Shown: positions 27,655 to 34,666 of the stretch, in pieces
How positions within the stretch are numbered: the stretch's first letter is position 1
Layout of the letters: every line of letters starts with the position of its first letter
Origin: Desulfobulbaceae bacterium
GTDB lineage: Bacteria; Desulfobacterota; Desulfobulbia; Desulfobulbales; Desulfobulbaceae
DNA length: 35,934 nt
NCBI GenBank assembly: GCA_023544645.1
Contig: JAMJFO010000038.1
Coordinates: 1-35,934 of the forward strand
Direction of reading: 5' to 3'
The notes under the pieces: generated by a model
The model's input: only the letters and a program-made list of their open reading frames with translations
What the model was told of the DNA's origin: nothing
Databases searched by the model: none
Made by a program: the position numbers and the translations under genes

Positions 27655-27687
27655 GGTTTTAGGGTTTTAGGGTTTTAGGCTGTTAGG
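27648..27687 (+). repeat. TTTTAGGG tandem array (left flank of the S23 gene)
   Basis: GGCTGTAGGG, then GTTTTAGG three times, then GGCTGTTAGG: an 8-bp period. It begins in the last codons of aroB and ends 9 bases before the S23 ATG, so the TTAGGA at its edge may serve as that gene's ribosome binding site. Confidence 0.9.
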
Positions 27688-27696
27688 AAAAAAGAT

Positions 27697-28059
27697 ATGC
27701 GCGACCACAAAAAGCTTAGAGCTTTTGAGCTGGCTGATGAAGTGGTTCTCTTGATCTATCAGCTTACGAGAGGGTTCCCCGATCAAGAAAGGTATGGATT
27801 GACTTCACAGATGAGAAGAGCGGCGGTTTCAGTACCATCAAACATTGTGGAAGGATGCGCTCGTCAAAGCCAGAGCGAGTATCTTCGCTTTCTTGAAATC
27901 GCATTCGGTTCCTTAAGAGAGTTGCATTACCAATTTGACCTGTCCATGCGCTTGGGGTATTCTAATGGGCATGACATGTCTCACTGTGAATCAAAAATCA
28001 TAGAGACAGAGAAAGTTTTGGGCGCTCTACTTCGATCAAGGCGAAAAAAATTAACTTAA
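27697..28059 (+). CDS. Four-helix-bundle protein, S23 / Avd-like family
   Basis: 120 residues. The family (23S rRNA intervening-sequence protein, TIGR02436-type) is shown by FELADEVVLLIYQLTRGFP, GLTSQMRRAAVSVPSNIVEGCAR, and EYLRFLEIAFGSLRELHYQF. These form a bundle of four amphipathic helices, and members assemble as barrel-like pentamers; the Avd relatives serve diversity-generating retroelements. The gene is not inside an rRNA, and no reverse transcriptase is present. It sits between two arrays with opposite strand sense, TTTTAGGG on the left and CCTAAAC on the right, between two unrelated genes. It is probably a dispersed genetic unit. Function unknown. Confidence 0.9.
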   Translation: MRDHKKLRAFELADEVVLLIYQLTRGFPDQERYGLTSQMRRAAVSVPSNIVEGCARQSQSEYLRFLEIAFGSLRELHYQFDLSMRLGYSNGHDMSHCESKIIETEKVLGALLRSRRKKLT

Positions 28060-28073
28060 TTGCATTTAATAAT

Positions 28074-28166
28074 CTAAAACCCAAATACCTATGCCCCTAA
28101 TGACCTAAACACCTAAACGCCTAAACTCCTAAGCACCTAAACTCCTAAGCACCTAAACACCTAAAA
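28074..28166 (+). repeat. CCTAAAC tandem array (right flank of the S23 gene)
   Basis: CTAAAACCC followed by about nine units of CCTAAxxN with a mostly 8-bp period (CCTAAACA, CCTAAACG, CCTAAACT, CCTAAGCA). It is the inverted counterpart of the left TTTTAGGG array and ends 2 bases before the fmdB-like ATG, leaving that gene without a visible Shine-Dalgarno. Confidence 0.9.
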
Positions 28167-28168
28167 AA

Positions 28169-28663
28169 ATGCCTATCTACGAATTCTTGTGCCCTGACTG
28201 CAACACCGTGTTCAACTTTTTTTCACGGCGGGTCAATACCGACAAGCAACCGAACTGTCCAAAATGCGGACGGAAGAAAATCCAGCGGCAGATGTCCACC
28301 TTTGCCACTATCGGCAAGGCCGGAGAAGCCGGCGAAGGCGATCCGTCAGACGCCATTGACGAAGCAAAAATGGAACAGGCCTTTGAGGGATTATTGCGGG
28401 AAGCGGAAAACGTCAACGAGGAAGACCCGCGGCAGATGGCAAACCTTATGCGCAGATTTTCAGACAGGACCGGGATTTCGCTGGGGGACAGAATGGAGGA
28501 GGCTTTGTCACGCCTGGAGGCCGGGGAGGACCCGGACAGCATTGAACAGGAGATGGGCGACCTCCTTGATGCTGATGAGGGTTTTACTCTGGAGCAGATG
28601 AAGAAAAAAGCGCTGGCCGGCTCCAGGCCGCCGGCTAAAGACGACAAACTCTATGAACTGTAG
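28169..28663 (+). CDS. FmdB-family zinc-ribbon protein
   Basis: 164 residues. The N-terminus is the FmdB/CxxC_CXXC_SSSS ribbon: MPIYEFLCPDCNTVFNFF with the second pair in NCPKCGRK, so one zinc is bound by CPDC and CPKC. After about residue 55 an acidic helical tail follows (EGDPSDAIDEAKMEQAFEG, EEDPRQMANLMRRFSDRTG). In Desulfobacterota such proteins are common and uncharacterised; a regulatory or metal-sensing role is a guess. The start directly abuts the CCTAAAC array. It is convergent with the next gene across a shared terminator. Confidence 0.85.
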   Translation: MPIYEFLCPDCNTVFNFFSRRVNTDKQPNCPKCGRKKIQRQMSTFATIGKAGEAGEGDPSDAIDEAKMEQAFEGLLREAENVNEEDPRQMANLMRRFSDRTGISLGDRMEEALSRLEAGEDPDSIEQEMGDLLDADEGFTLEQMKKKALAGSRPPAKDDKLYEL

Positions 28664-28664
28664 G

Positions 28665-28696
28665 TAAAGCGGGGCGATCAGGATCACCCCGCTTTA
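28665..28696. terminator. Bidirectional terminator hairpin
   Basis: TAAAGCGGGGCGATCA (28665-28680) pairs with GGATCACCCCGCTTTA (28681-28696) with one internal mismatch. It lies between two convergent genes, after the fmdB-like stop and before the stop of the minus-strand Met-rich gene. T and A residues at the stem base serve either direction. Confidence 0.85.
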
Positions 28697-28718
28697 TCAA
28701 ATCCTCACTGTTCGGAAA

Positions 28719-29108
28719 TTACTCGTCACACACATGCCCATCGGAAAAATCAAAGTCATCTTCCATGGAGGGCATGGACTCTTCCGGCACCAGGCCTCTG
28801 GTGATTTCACCGCACTCTTTCATCTGTATCATGGCTGGATTTTTCATCATCTCCTTGCCGTAGGCAATGGCCTTTTTCTGGGCCGCATCACGCTTTCCCT
28901 GGTCGCAGAGGGCCGTGATTTCAGCCTCCATCTCCTCGGAACGTTGCTCAAGGGCCTCAAGTTCCGCCTGGTCGACCTTGGCCATGCATTCCTGCATCTC
29001 CTGCATCAGCATCATCATTTGCCCCATGTCAACACCATTCATGCCCTGATTCTGGGCCGATGCCGCCACAGGCAGCAATAAAAAAAAGATAGTGACGATA
29101 GTTTTCAT
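28719..29108 (-). CDS. Small Met-rich secreted protein, unknown function
   Basis: 129 residues from the ATG at 29108, chosen because GGAGG lies 8 bases upstream; the frame opens at 29159. A signal peptide MKTIVTIFFLLLPVAASA precedes QNQGMNG. The mature part begins with a methionine cluster (MGQMMMLMQEMQECM), continues as an acidic coiled-coil-like helix (QAELEALEQRSEEMEAEIT), and ends in EDDFDFSDGHVCDE. Four cysteines are present (QECM, ALCDQ, KECGE, HVCDE). The methionine and acidic clusters would suit copper or other metal binding in the periplasm, but no family is recognised and the idea is speculative. It is a single gene behind a repeat block. Confidence 0.75.
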   Translation of the reverse strand: MKTIVTIFFLLLPVAASAQNQGMNGVDMGQMMMLMQEMQECMAKVDQAELEALEQRSEEMEAEITALCDQGKRDAAQKKAIAYGKEMMKNPAMIQMKECGEITRGLVPEESMPSMEDDFDFSDGHVCDE

Positions 29109-29185
29109 TCGGGTTGCCTCCTTACATTTATTTTTCTGGTTACGTACGAAACTCAGCAAATTTATTGCCAGCTCCTGTGTCTCTT

Positions 29186-29345
29186 TGTCATCTGACAGCC
29201 AAAAGGCTGGAAACTCTAAACTGAAAACTGAAAACTGACGACTGCCAACTCACAGCAAAACTGTGTACCTCAGCCAAAGGCTGGAAACTCCAAACTGCCA
29301 ACTGCAAACTGATGACTGATGACTCCCGCCGAGGCGGGTTCCGTC
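29186..29345 (+). repeat. AACTG-family repeat, copy 4
   Basis: TGTCATCTGACAGCCAAAAG, then GGCTGGAAACTCTAAACTG, 7-bp units (AAAACTGA, CGACTGC), CAACTCACAGC, a second AGCCAAAGGCT hairpin and AAACTGATGACTGATGACT, ending in CCCGCCGAGGCGGG. It matches 24547-24660 closely in the same orientation. It fills the gap between the Met-rich gene's promoter region and the phosphoesterase 3' end. Confidence 0.88.
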
Positions 29346-29355
29346 ATTATACAAT

Positions 29356-30003
29356 TCAGTGATCTCTTTGCTTTGTTCCGCCATTGCCGGTCATCATCCC
29401 CCAATGCCAGGACATTACCGGTTTTTTTCCGGACAAGGGGATGAGCCGGAACTCTCTTTCGGGAAGACTCAATATTGCACAGGTATGATTAAACTTTGTA
29501 CTGCCGGGATTAATGATCAATCTGTTTCCCATCTGTTCTGCAAACACCTGGTGGGTATGCCCGACAACAAGGATATCAAATGGATATTGCCCCAACCGGC
29601 CCTCCCACCGTTTTTTCTCCGATTCGATGATCCGGCCGTGTTCATCCAGCAGCCTGATCCCGGCATCAATTGACGCCGGCGGACTTGCATGGACCGCATA
29701 TACGCGCACCCCTTGGACAACGGATTCCCACACGCGGGGCAACCCGGCGAGATACTCGACCACCGGACTCTCCTCTTTTTCACCTGTCTTGTCAAGATAC
29801 CAGGCATCGTGATTGCCCAGGATGGAGAAACAATTGCTGTCTTTGAGCAGCTTCACGCTCTCTCCGAGTTCCGACCCGTAACCGGCGATGTCGCCGGCGC
29901 AAAGAAGAAAGGAGACATTTTCCCGGTCAAAAATCGCCAGAGCCTCTGCCAGAGGAGTTGCACAGGCATGAATATCGCTGATCAGGCCGATTTTCGCTGT
30001 CAC
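29356..30003 (-). CDS. Calcineurin-like metallophosphoesterase, YfcE/MJ0936 type
   Basis: 215 residues. The five metal-binding motifs are in order: SDIHA (near residue 9), GDIAGYG, GNHD, HASPP and GHTHQ, which bind two divalent metals. The small single-domain size and lack of a signal peptide fit cytoplasmic YfcE/MJ0936-type phosphodiesterases. The substrate is unknown. The start is GTG at 30003 with GGGGAA upstream. It is the second gene of an apparent two-gene operon after the S4-domain gene, with a 27-base gap. The C-terminal 20 residues (SWHWGMMTGNGGTKQRDH) look extra to the fold. Confidence 0.88.
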   Translation of the reverse strand: MTAKIGLISDIHACATPLAEALAIFDRENVSFLLCAGDIAGYGSELGESVKLLKDSNCFSILGNHDAWYLDKTGEKEESPVVEYLAGLPRVWESVVQGVRVYAVHASPPASIDAGIRLLDEHGRIIESEKKRWEGRLGQYPFDILVVGHTHQVFAEQMGNRLIINPGSTKFNHTCAILSLPEREFRLIPLSGKKPVMSWHWGMMTGNGGTKQRDH

Positions 30004-30030
30004 GGATTCCCCAATCGTTGAAGGCTGGTT

Positions 30031-30258
30031 TTATTTCGCCGTATTTTCCGGCAGGCTGACCTGCACCTGCTCACCATCCAGATCGATGATATCGCCGCCA
30101 ACGATCTTTTTTCTTTTTCGTGTTTCCACCACTCCGTTCACCTTTACCAGCCCTTCTCCGATGAACATTTTTGCTTCGCCGCCGCTGGCAGCCATGTTCG
30201 CCAGCTTGAGAAGTTTATAGAGTTCAATGGGTTCTTCCCTGATCGCAACGACGTTCAT
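30031..30258 (-). CDS. S4-domain RNA-binding protein, YbcJ-like
   Basis: 75 residues, nearly all one S4 fold: YKLLKLANMAASGGEAKMFIGEGLVKVNGVVETRKRKKI, then VGGDIIDLDGEQVQVS. The lysine/arginine run in ETRKRKK is the RNA-facing surface of the YbcJ/YaaA group, which act on ribosomal RNA or stalled ribosomes (the exact role varies). ATG start; it is divergent from the SPFH gene with a 93-base gap. It probably heads an operon with the phosphoesterase. Confidence 0.88.
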   Translation of the reverse strand: MNVVAIREEPIELYKLLKLANMAASGGEAKMFIGEGLVKVNGVVETRKRKKIVGGDIIDLDGEQVQVSLPENTAK

Positions 30259-30351
30259 CGGTTTTATTTATCCTTGGTTATACCATGTTTCTTGTACTAT
30301 AATGAGAGAATCCTTCAATTCAAACCTTTCATTTTGCCCGGGAGAAAAAAT

Positions 30352-31491
30352 ATGGGTGTTGATAATCTTGTTTTTCTGGAAGCGCTGGAATGGTTCGATG
30401 AAACCGGCCAGGAACTGCTGCACCGCCTCCCGGAACACGGATCCGGGGAAATTAAATGGGGCGCGCAGTTGACGGTCCGGGAAAGCCAGGCCGCGGTTCT
30501 TTTCTACAAGGGACGGGCCTGCGATGCGTTCGGGCCGGGCCGTCATACCCTGAAAACCGGCAACATCCCGATCCTGACCAAGATCCTTTCCGCTCCTTGG
30601 GCCATGACCAGCCCCCTGCGGGCCGAGGTCTACTTTGTCAACCTCAAGATCTTCACCAATCTCAAGTGGGGCACCCGCGATCCTGTCGCCTTCCGGGACC
30701 AGGAGCTCGGGCTTATCCGTTTACGCGCCCACGGCATTTTCAACATCCGTGTTGTGCAGCCGGTGCTGTTCATCAACTCCATGGCCGGGACCATGGGGAA
30801 ATTCACCACCGGAGAAGTCGAGGAATACTTGCGGCGGGTCATTATTTCCCGGCTCAATGACTACCTGGGCGAAGAACTCGACACCATCTTCAACCTGCCC
30901 GGCCGTTTTGACGACCTGGCCACGGGTGTCAAGCAGCGGCTGGTCAATGATTTTTCCCGGTTCGGCCTGGCCCTTGATGAACTCTATATCACTTCCATCA
31001 CCCCGCCACCCGACGTGCAGGGCGCCATTGACGACCGCAGCCGCCTGAGCGTAATCCGGGACATGGACAATTTCGTCCGCATGAAGGCGGCCATGGCCAT
31101 GGAAAAGGCTTCCCAATCAGGCGGTGAAGCCGGGGCCGGTCTTGGCATGGGCATGGGACTCATGATGCCGGCCATGTTTGCCAACCTGCAGGGTCAGGCA
31201 AAGAGTTCACCTCAGCCGGCCGGAGAATCCGGAGCGCCAAAAGCCCAATGCCGGGAATGCGAAAAATCAATTCCGCCGGATGCCCGCTTCTGCCCTTTCT
31301 GCGGCCATCAGCAGGTTATCCTTTCCCAGTGCGCCAATTGCGGCAAAAACCTGACTCCGGGCGCGAAATTCTGCCCCCGCTGCGGCCACCCGGCTTCGGA
31401 AAAACCCCAGGGGCGGATCTGTCCCGAATGCCGGACCGAGAATATTCCGGGAGCCACCTTCTGCAACCAGTGCGGCAGCAAGCTGCCATAG
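30352..31491 (+). CDS. SPFH-domain protein with three C-terminal zinc ribbons, YdjI-like
   Basis: 379 residues from the ATG at 30352 with GGGAG upstream; the frame opens at 30274. The SPFH/Band-7 region covers about 30-240: QLTVRESQAAVLFYKGRACDAFGPGRHTL, then RAHGIFNIRVVQP and FGLALDELYITSITPP. A Gly/Met-rich hydrophobic stretch (AGLGMGMGLMMPAMF) follows, then three ribbons: C-xx-C pairs CREC/CPFC, CANC/CPRC and CPEC/CNQC. This is the architecture of B. subtilis YdjI, which is recruited with a PspA homologue to the membrane. The gene ends right before the next ATG. A membrane-stress role is inferred; there is no pspA here. Confidence 0.88.
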   Translation: MGVDNLVFLEALEWFDETGQELLHRLPEHGSGEIKWGAQLTVRESQAAVLFYKGRACDAFGPGRHTLKTGNIPILTKILSAPWAMTSPLRAEVYFVNLKIFTNLKWGTRDPVAFRDQELGLIRLRAHGIFNIRVVQPVLFINSMAGTMGKFTTGEVEEYLRRVIISRLNDYLGEELDTIFNLPGRFDDLATGVKQRLVNDFSRFGLALDELYITSITPPPDVQGAIDDRSRLSVIRDMDNFVRMKAAMAMEKASQSGGEAGAGLGMGMGLMMPAMFANLQGQAKSSPQPAGESGAPKAQCRECEKSIPPDARFCPFCGHQQVILSQCANCGKNLTPGAKFCPRCGHPASEKPQGRICPECRTENIPGATFCNQCGSKLP

Positions 31492-32733
31492 ATGGATATC
31501 AAGGTTGAACAGGGCTGCCCTCAGTGCGGGGCGCCCGTCATCCTGTCGGAAGATGATCGTTTGCTCACCTGCCCCTACTGCGGAGTAAAAAATTTTCTGC
31601 AGAGCAGCTCCGTTTTCCGCTATGTCCTGCCGGACAAGCTCGATGAGACCGAAAAGCGCCATCTCGTCTACGCGCCGTACATCCGCTTGAAAAGCAATCT
31701 TTTCCACATTACCGAAAAGGGCATAGCCTACAAGGTCATTGACACAACCCAGCTCGGCTTCATCATGCCCGGCCTCCCGCCCTCACTGGGCATGCGGCCC
31801 CAGGCCATGAAAATCGGGCGGCTGACCCCGAAGACTGAAGGCCGGTTCCTCCGCCTGTCGGTCAAGGCCAAGGTCATCCTGGAAAAGGCTGTCCAATTGA
31901 GCAGGCTGTCCAACGACCTTGGCCGGGAACTGCTGCATCAGGCCTATATCGGCGACACCCTGAGCCTGATGTACCTCCCCCTGCTGGCCGGCGAGACTCA
32001 TCTGTTTGACGCGGTCACCGATACCCCCCTCATCTCCCTTAACAAAATCAGGGAATATTCGCTGCAGGGCCCCGGCTTCAACCCCCGCTGGCAGGTACAA
32101 TTTCTCCCGACCCTCTGCCCGCGCTGCGGCTGGGACCTGGAAGGCGAAAAAGACTGTCTGGTCCCCACCTGCCGCAATTGCGAAACCGCCTGGGAAATAA
32201 CCGACCAGGGGCTGCAGCGTCTTGACTGGTTTGTCCAGCCCGGAGATCGTGAAACACCGCTTCACCTTCCTTTCTGGAGGATTTCCGGTGAAATCCCGTC
32301 CCTGGAGATCCACAGTTTCGCTGATTTTATCCGCCGCGCCAACCTGCCGATGATTCCCCGTCCAAAGTGGCATGAACAGGAAATGCAGTTCTGGATACCG
32401 GCCTTTAAGCTGCGCCCCAAAATCTTTCTCCAGACTGCCCGTCAGGCGACCATCGGCCACCACCGACTGCACCTGGAGCAGGGCAGAAACACCCCCAACC
32501 TGTTTCCGGTGAACCTGCCGAAGACCGAGGCCCGCCAGGCGATCAAGGTTGTGCTGGCCGCCTGCGCGACCAGCCCGCGCAATATCTTTCCATATCTCCC
32601 GAATGCGCGGATCAAAAATGTTCATGCCTCGCTGGCCTATCTTCCATTTCGCGACAAGGGCCACGACTGGGTCCAGCCGCAAACCGGCGTCGTCATTGCC
32701 AAGAACATCCTGCGTTTCGGCAGAACTCTCTGA
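31492..32733 (+). CDS. Zinc-ribbon protein paired with the SPFH protein, function unknown
   Basis: 413 residues. Its ATG follows the SPFH stop with no gap, so the two are translationally coupled. The N-terminal TFIIB-like ribbon is CPQC (about 9-12) with CPYC (about 28-31). A second ribbon lies in the middle, CPRCGWDLEGEKDC with CRNC. The rest is mixed alpha/beta with no clear membrane helix: RHLVYAPYIRLKSNLFHI near 65 and LHLPFWRISGEIPSLEI near 255, then IPAFKLRPK. I do not recognise a named family. The two proteins likely act together; in Bacillus, YdjG and YdjI also pair ribbons with SPFH. Confidence 0.75.
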   Translation: MDIKVEQGCPQCGAPVILSEDDRLLTCPYCGVKNFLQSSSVFRYVLPDKLDETEKRHLVYAPYIRLKSNLFHITEKGIAYKVIDTTQLGFIMPGLPPSLGMRPQAMKIGRLTPKTEGRFLRLSVKAKVILEKAVQLSRLSNDLGRELLHQAYIGDTLSLMYLPLLAGETHLFDAVTDTPLISLNKIREYSLQGPGFNPRWQVQFLPTLCPRCGWDLEGEKDCLVPTCRNCETAWEITDQGLQRLDWFVQPGDRETPLHLPFWRISGEIPSLEIHSFADFIRRANLPMIPRPKWHEQEMQFWIPAFKLRPKIFLQTARQATIGHHRLHLEQGRNTPNLFPVNLPKTEARQAIKVVLAACATSPRNIFPYLPNARIKNVHASLAYLPFRDKGHDWVQPQTGVVIAKNILRFGRTL

Positions 32734-32935
32734 CGCTCCTCTTTCGCGGACCTGCGGCGCCCTGTATCGCAACCCTCACAGGGCTTGCAATCACCAACAA
32801 AGGTCAATGCTGGTAAAAGCGCAAAGCGTGGCGGCTCTACCCCGTGAGTATTTACATGGTATGCGGCACATGGTATATTTTCCATCTGTCCGGGCATGCG
32901 AAAACCGGTGTGCTCACTAATCCTGAAGGAAGGAA

Positions 32936-33445
32936 ATGGAACAGCACGAAAAATTCATGCGTCTCGCCCTGGCCGAGGCCGAGGAGGCCCTGGAAGCGGG
33001 CGATTTCCCGGTGGGCTGCGTCCTGGTCGACAACGGCAAAGCGCTGGCCCGCGGCCGGAGAAAAAACAGCAGCGGCCCCCGGGCCAATGAACTGGATCAT
33101 GCTGAAGTCATCACCCTCAGAGAATTGCTGAGGAAAAATCCCCAATACGACCTGGCAGGCGTTACCGCCTATTCGACCATGGAGCCGTGCCTCATGTGCT
33201 ATACCACCCTTCTGCTCTCCGGCATCCGCAGGTTTGTCTGGGCGTATGAAGACATCATGGGCGGCGGCGCCAACCTGCCCCTGGACCGGCTCAGCCAATT
33301 ATATGCCTCCATGCGGGTTGAATGTGTACCCGGGATGCTGCGTCCGCAAAGCCTGGCCCTGTTCCAGGAATTTTTCCGCCGCTATTCGTACTGGGCAGAC
33401 AGCCCCCTGGCCGTCTACACCCTGGAACAAACCCTCGCGAGATAA
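32936..33445 (+). CDS. Zinc-dependent nucleoside/tRNA deaminase-family protein
   Basis: 169 residues. Cytidine/deoxycytidylate deaminase fold with zinc ligands H55 in DHAEVI, C85 and C88 in EPCLMC, and the catalytic proton shuttle E57. The N-terminal FMRLALAEAEEALEAGDFPVGCVLV is like TadA and guanine deaminases, where FPVGAV is typical. After the zinc site, GGGANLPLDRL and a C-terminal helix diverge from standard TadA (inosine-34), so the substrate is uncertain. Strong AAGGAAGGA ribosome binding site. It is followed 2 bases later by the radical SAM gene, so the two are co-expressed. Confidence 0.8.
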   Translation: MEQHEKFMRLALAEAEEALEAGDFPVGCVLVDNGKALARGRRKNSSGPRANELDHAEVITLRELLRKNPQYDLAGVTAYSTMEPCLMCYTTLLLSGIRRFVWAYEDIMGGGANLPLDRLSQLYASMRVECVPGMLRPQSLALFQEFFRRYSYWADSPLAVYTLEQTLAR

Positions 33446-33447
33446 CC

Positions 33448-34476
33448 ATGGCGACCCGCAAAAAAACAAATGCCCGGACCGTCGGCTTCAAGCCCGGAGA
33501 ACGCAACGTTTTTCTGCACCTGCTCACTGCCTGCAACCTCGCCTGCATCCATTGTTATATCAATCCGTCACAGCACGGGACCGCCACCCTGCCCAAGGAA
33601 ACCGCTTTGGAATGGCTGCGGCTATTTGCCCGCCCCGACCGGTTGACCAACCTTGTTCTGCTTGGCGGGGAGCCGACCCTGCATCCGGACCTGGCGGAAA
33701 TCATCCACGCGGCCAAGGCCATGCGCTATACGGTGACCGTCGACTCCAACGGCTTTCTCTTCCATGATCTGCTGGAAAAGGTCACCCCCAGAGAACTCGA
33801 TTTTCTCAGTTTCAGCCTTGACGGGCCGGACCCGGAGGTCAATGATCCCATCCGGGGCGACAACGTCTTTGTCACCTGCACCGACAACATCCGCCGGGCA
33901 GTCAAAAAAGGGTTCAACACCAGTGTCATTTACACTGTTTCAAACCGCAATATAGACCATCTGCACCGCATGCCCCCATTACTGGTGGAATTGGGTGTCA
34001 AACGATTTTTCATCCAGGTCATCGGCCTGCGCGGCAAGTCTGCCGCAGCGCAGCCCGGCATTACACCAAACCTGCAGGTTGAACCGGAACGATGGCTCCG
34101 GATCGTGCCGCAGGTCGCCGCTGAGGCTGCCGGCCGCGGCCTCCATGTCACCTTTCCCAAGGTGTATCTGGAACCGGGCGATGTGTTTGAATGCGCGGGC
34201 CGGGTTGCCGAGAATTATTTTATTTTTCCCAATGGCCGGGTCTATCAGTGCCCGCTGTGTGAAGATCATCCTATCCACACCTTCAGCATTGAAAACAACC
34301 GGCTGGTCAAGCGTGACGGGATCAATGAGGACCGGTTCTTCAATCTTTCCATTCCGGAAGGCTGCGTCATGAATAAACTGCTGCAGCCTGATAATATCGA
34401 GTACCTCCCCGACGGCACTCCCAGGCATTGCATATCATGCTGCCTGCTGAAACAGGAAATCAGCCTGAATCCATGA
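33448..34476 (+). CDS. Radical SAM protein with SPASM-like C-terminal cysteines
   Basis: 342 residues from the ATG at 33448; the frame opens at 33322 inside the deaminase, but that is unlikely. The [4Fe-4S] motif is CNLACIHC (C29, C33, C36). Typical barrel motifs follow: LLGGEPTLHPD, TVDSNGFL and LSFSLDGPDPEVND. The C-terminal part has CAGR, FPNGRVYQCPLC, EGC and HCISCC, which fit auxiliary iron-sulfur clusters as in SPASM/Twitch enzymes. These modify peptides, proteins or alcohols. It starts 2 bases after the deaminase stop, and no substrate peptide gene is visible. The function is unknown. Confidence 0.88.
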   Translation: MATRKKTNARTVGFKPGERNVFLHLLTACNLACIHCYINPSQHGTATLPKETALEWLRLFARPDRLTNLVLLGGEPTLHPDLAEIIHAAKAMRYTVTVDSNGFLFHDLLEKVTPRELDFLSFSLDGPDPEVNDPIRGDNVFVTCTDNIRRAVKKGFNTSVIYTVSNRNIDHLHRMPPLLVELGVKRFFIQVIGLRGKSAAAQPGITPNLQVEPERWLRIVPQVAAEAAGRGLHVTFPKVYLEPGDVFECAGRVAENYFIFPNGRVYQCPLCEDHPIHTFSIENNRLVKRDGINEDRFFNLSIPEGCVMNKLLQPDNIEYLPDGTPRHCISCCLLKQEISLNP

Positions 34477-34514
34477 CGGCTTTTTATCGGCACGCTATGA
34501 AACAGTTTGTGCAG

Positions 34515-34639
34515 ATAGGCTGTTAGCTGTTAAGGCTGTAGGCTTTCAGGGGCGGTTTTCGCAAGGAGCCTGATAGTCTTCAGCCTACAGCCTGACAATA
34601 AGCGAGTTGAATACATTCTTTACAGTAAGTTAACATAAG
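34515..34639 (+). repeat. GGCTGTTAG-family repeat, copy 2
   Basis: Direct repeat of 10495-10637 with the same order of landmarks, about 125 bases, ending in TACAGTAAGTTAACATAAG. It lies 28 bases before the TPR-methyltransferase start. The arms (AGGCTGTTAGC, GCTGTAGGCT with AGCCTACAGC) make it foldable. Confidence 0.85.
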
Positions 34640-34666
34640 GCAAGAAGTTGAGTAATAGAGATACCC

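Noticed and set aside
27653-27680. Telomere-like TTTTAGGG repeat
   Set aside because: Only three units, internal to the chromosome segment between genes; resemblance to eukaryotic telomeres is coincidental.
28074-28166. CRISPR-like regular array
   Set aside because: Units are only 8 bases with no spacers and no cas genes; it is a simple tandem repeat.
31783-32772. 329-codon open frame opposite the zinc-ribbon gene
   Set aside because: Shadow of a G+C-rich gene; no motif and no start signal.
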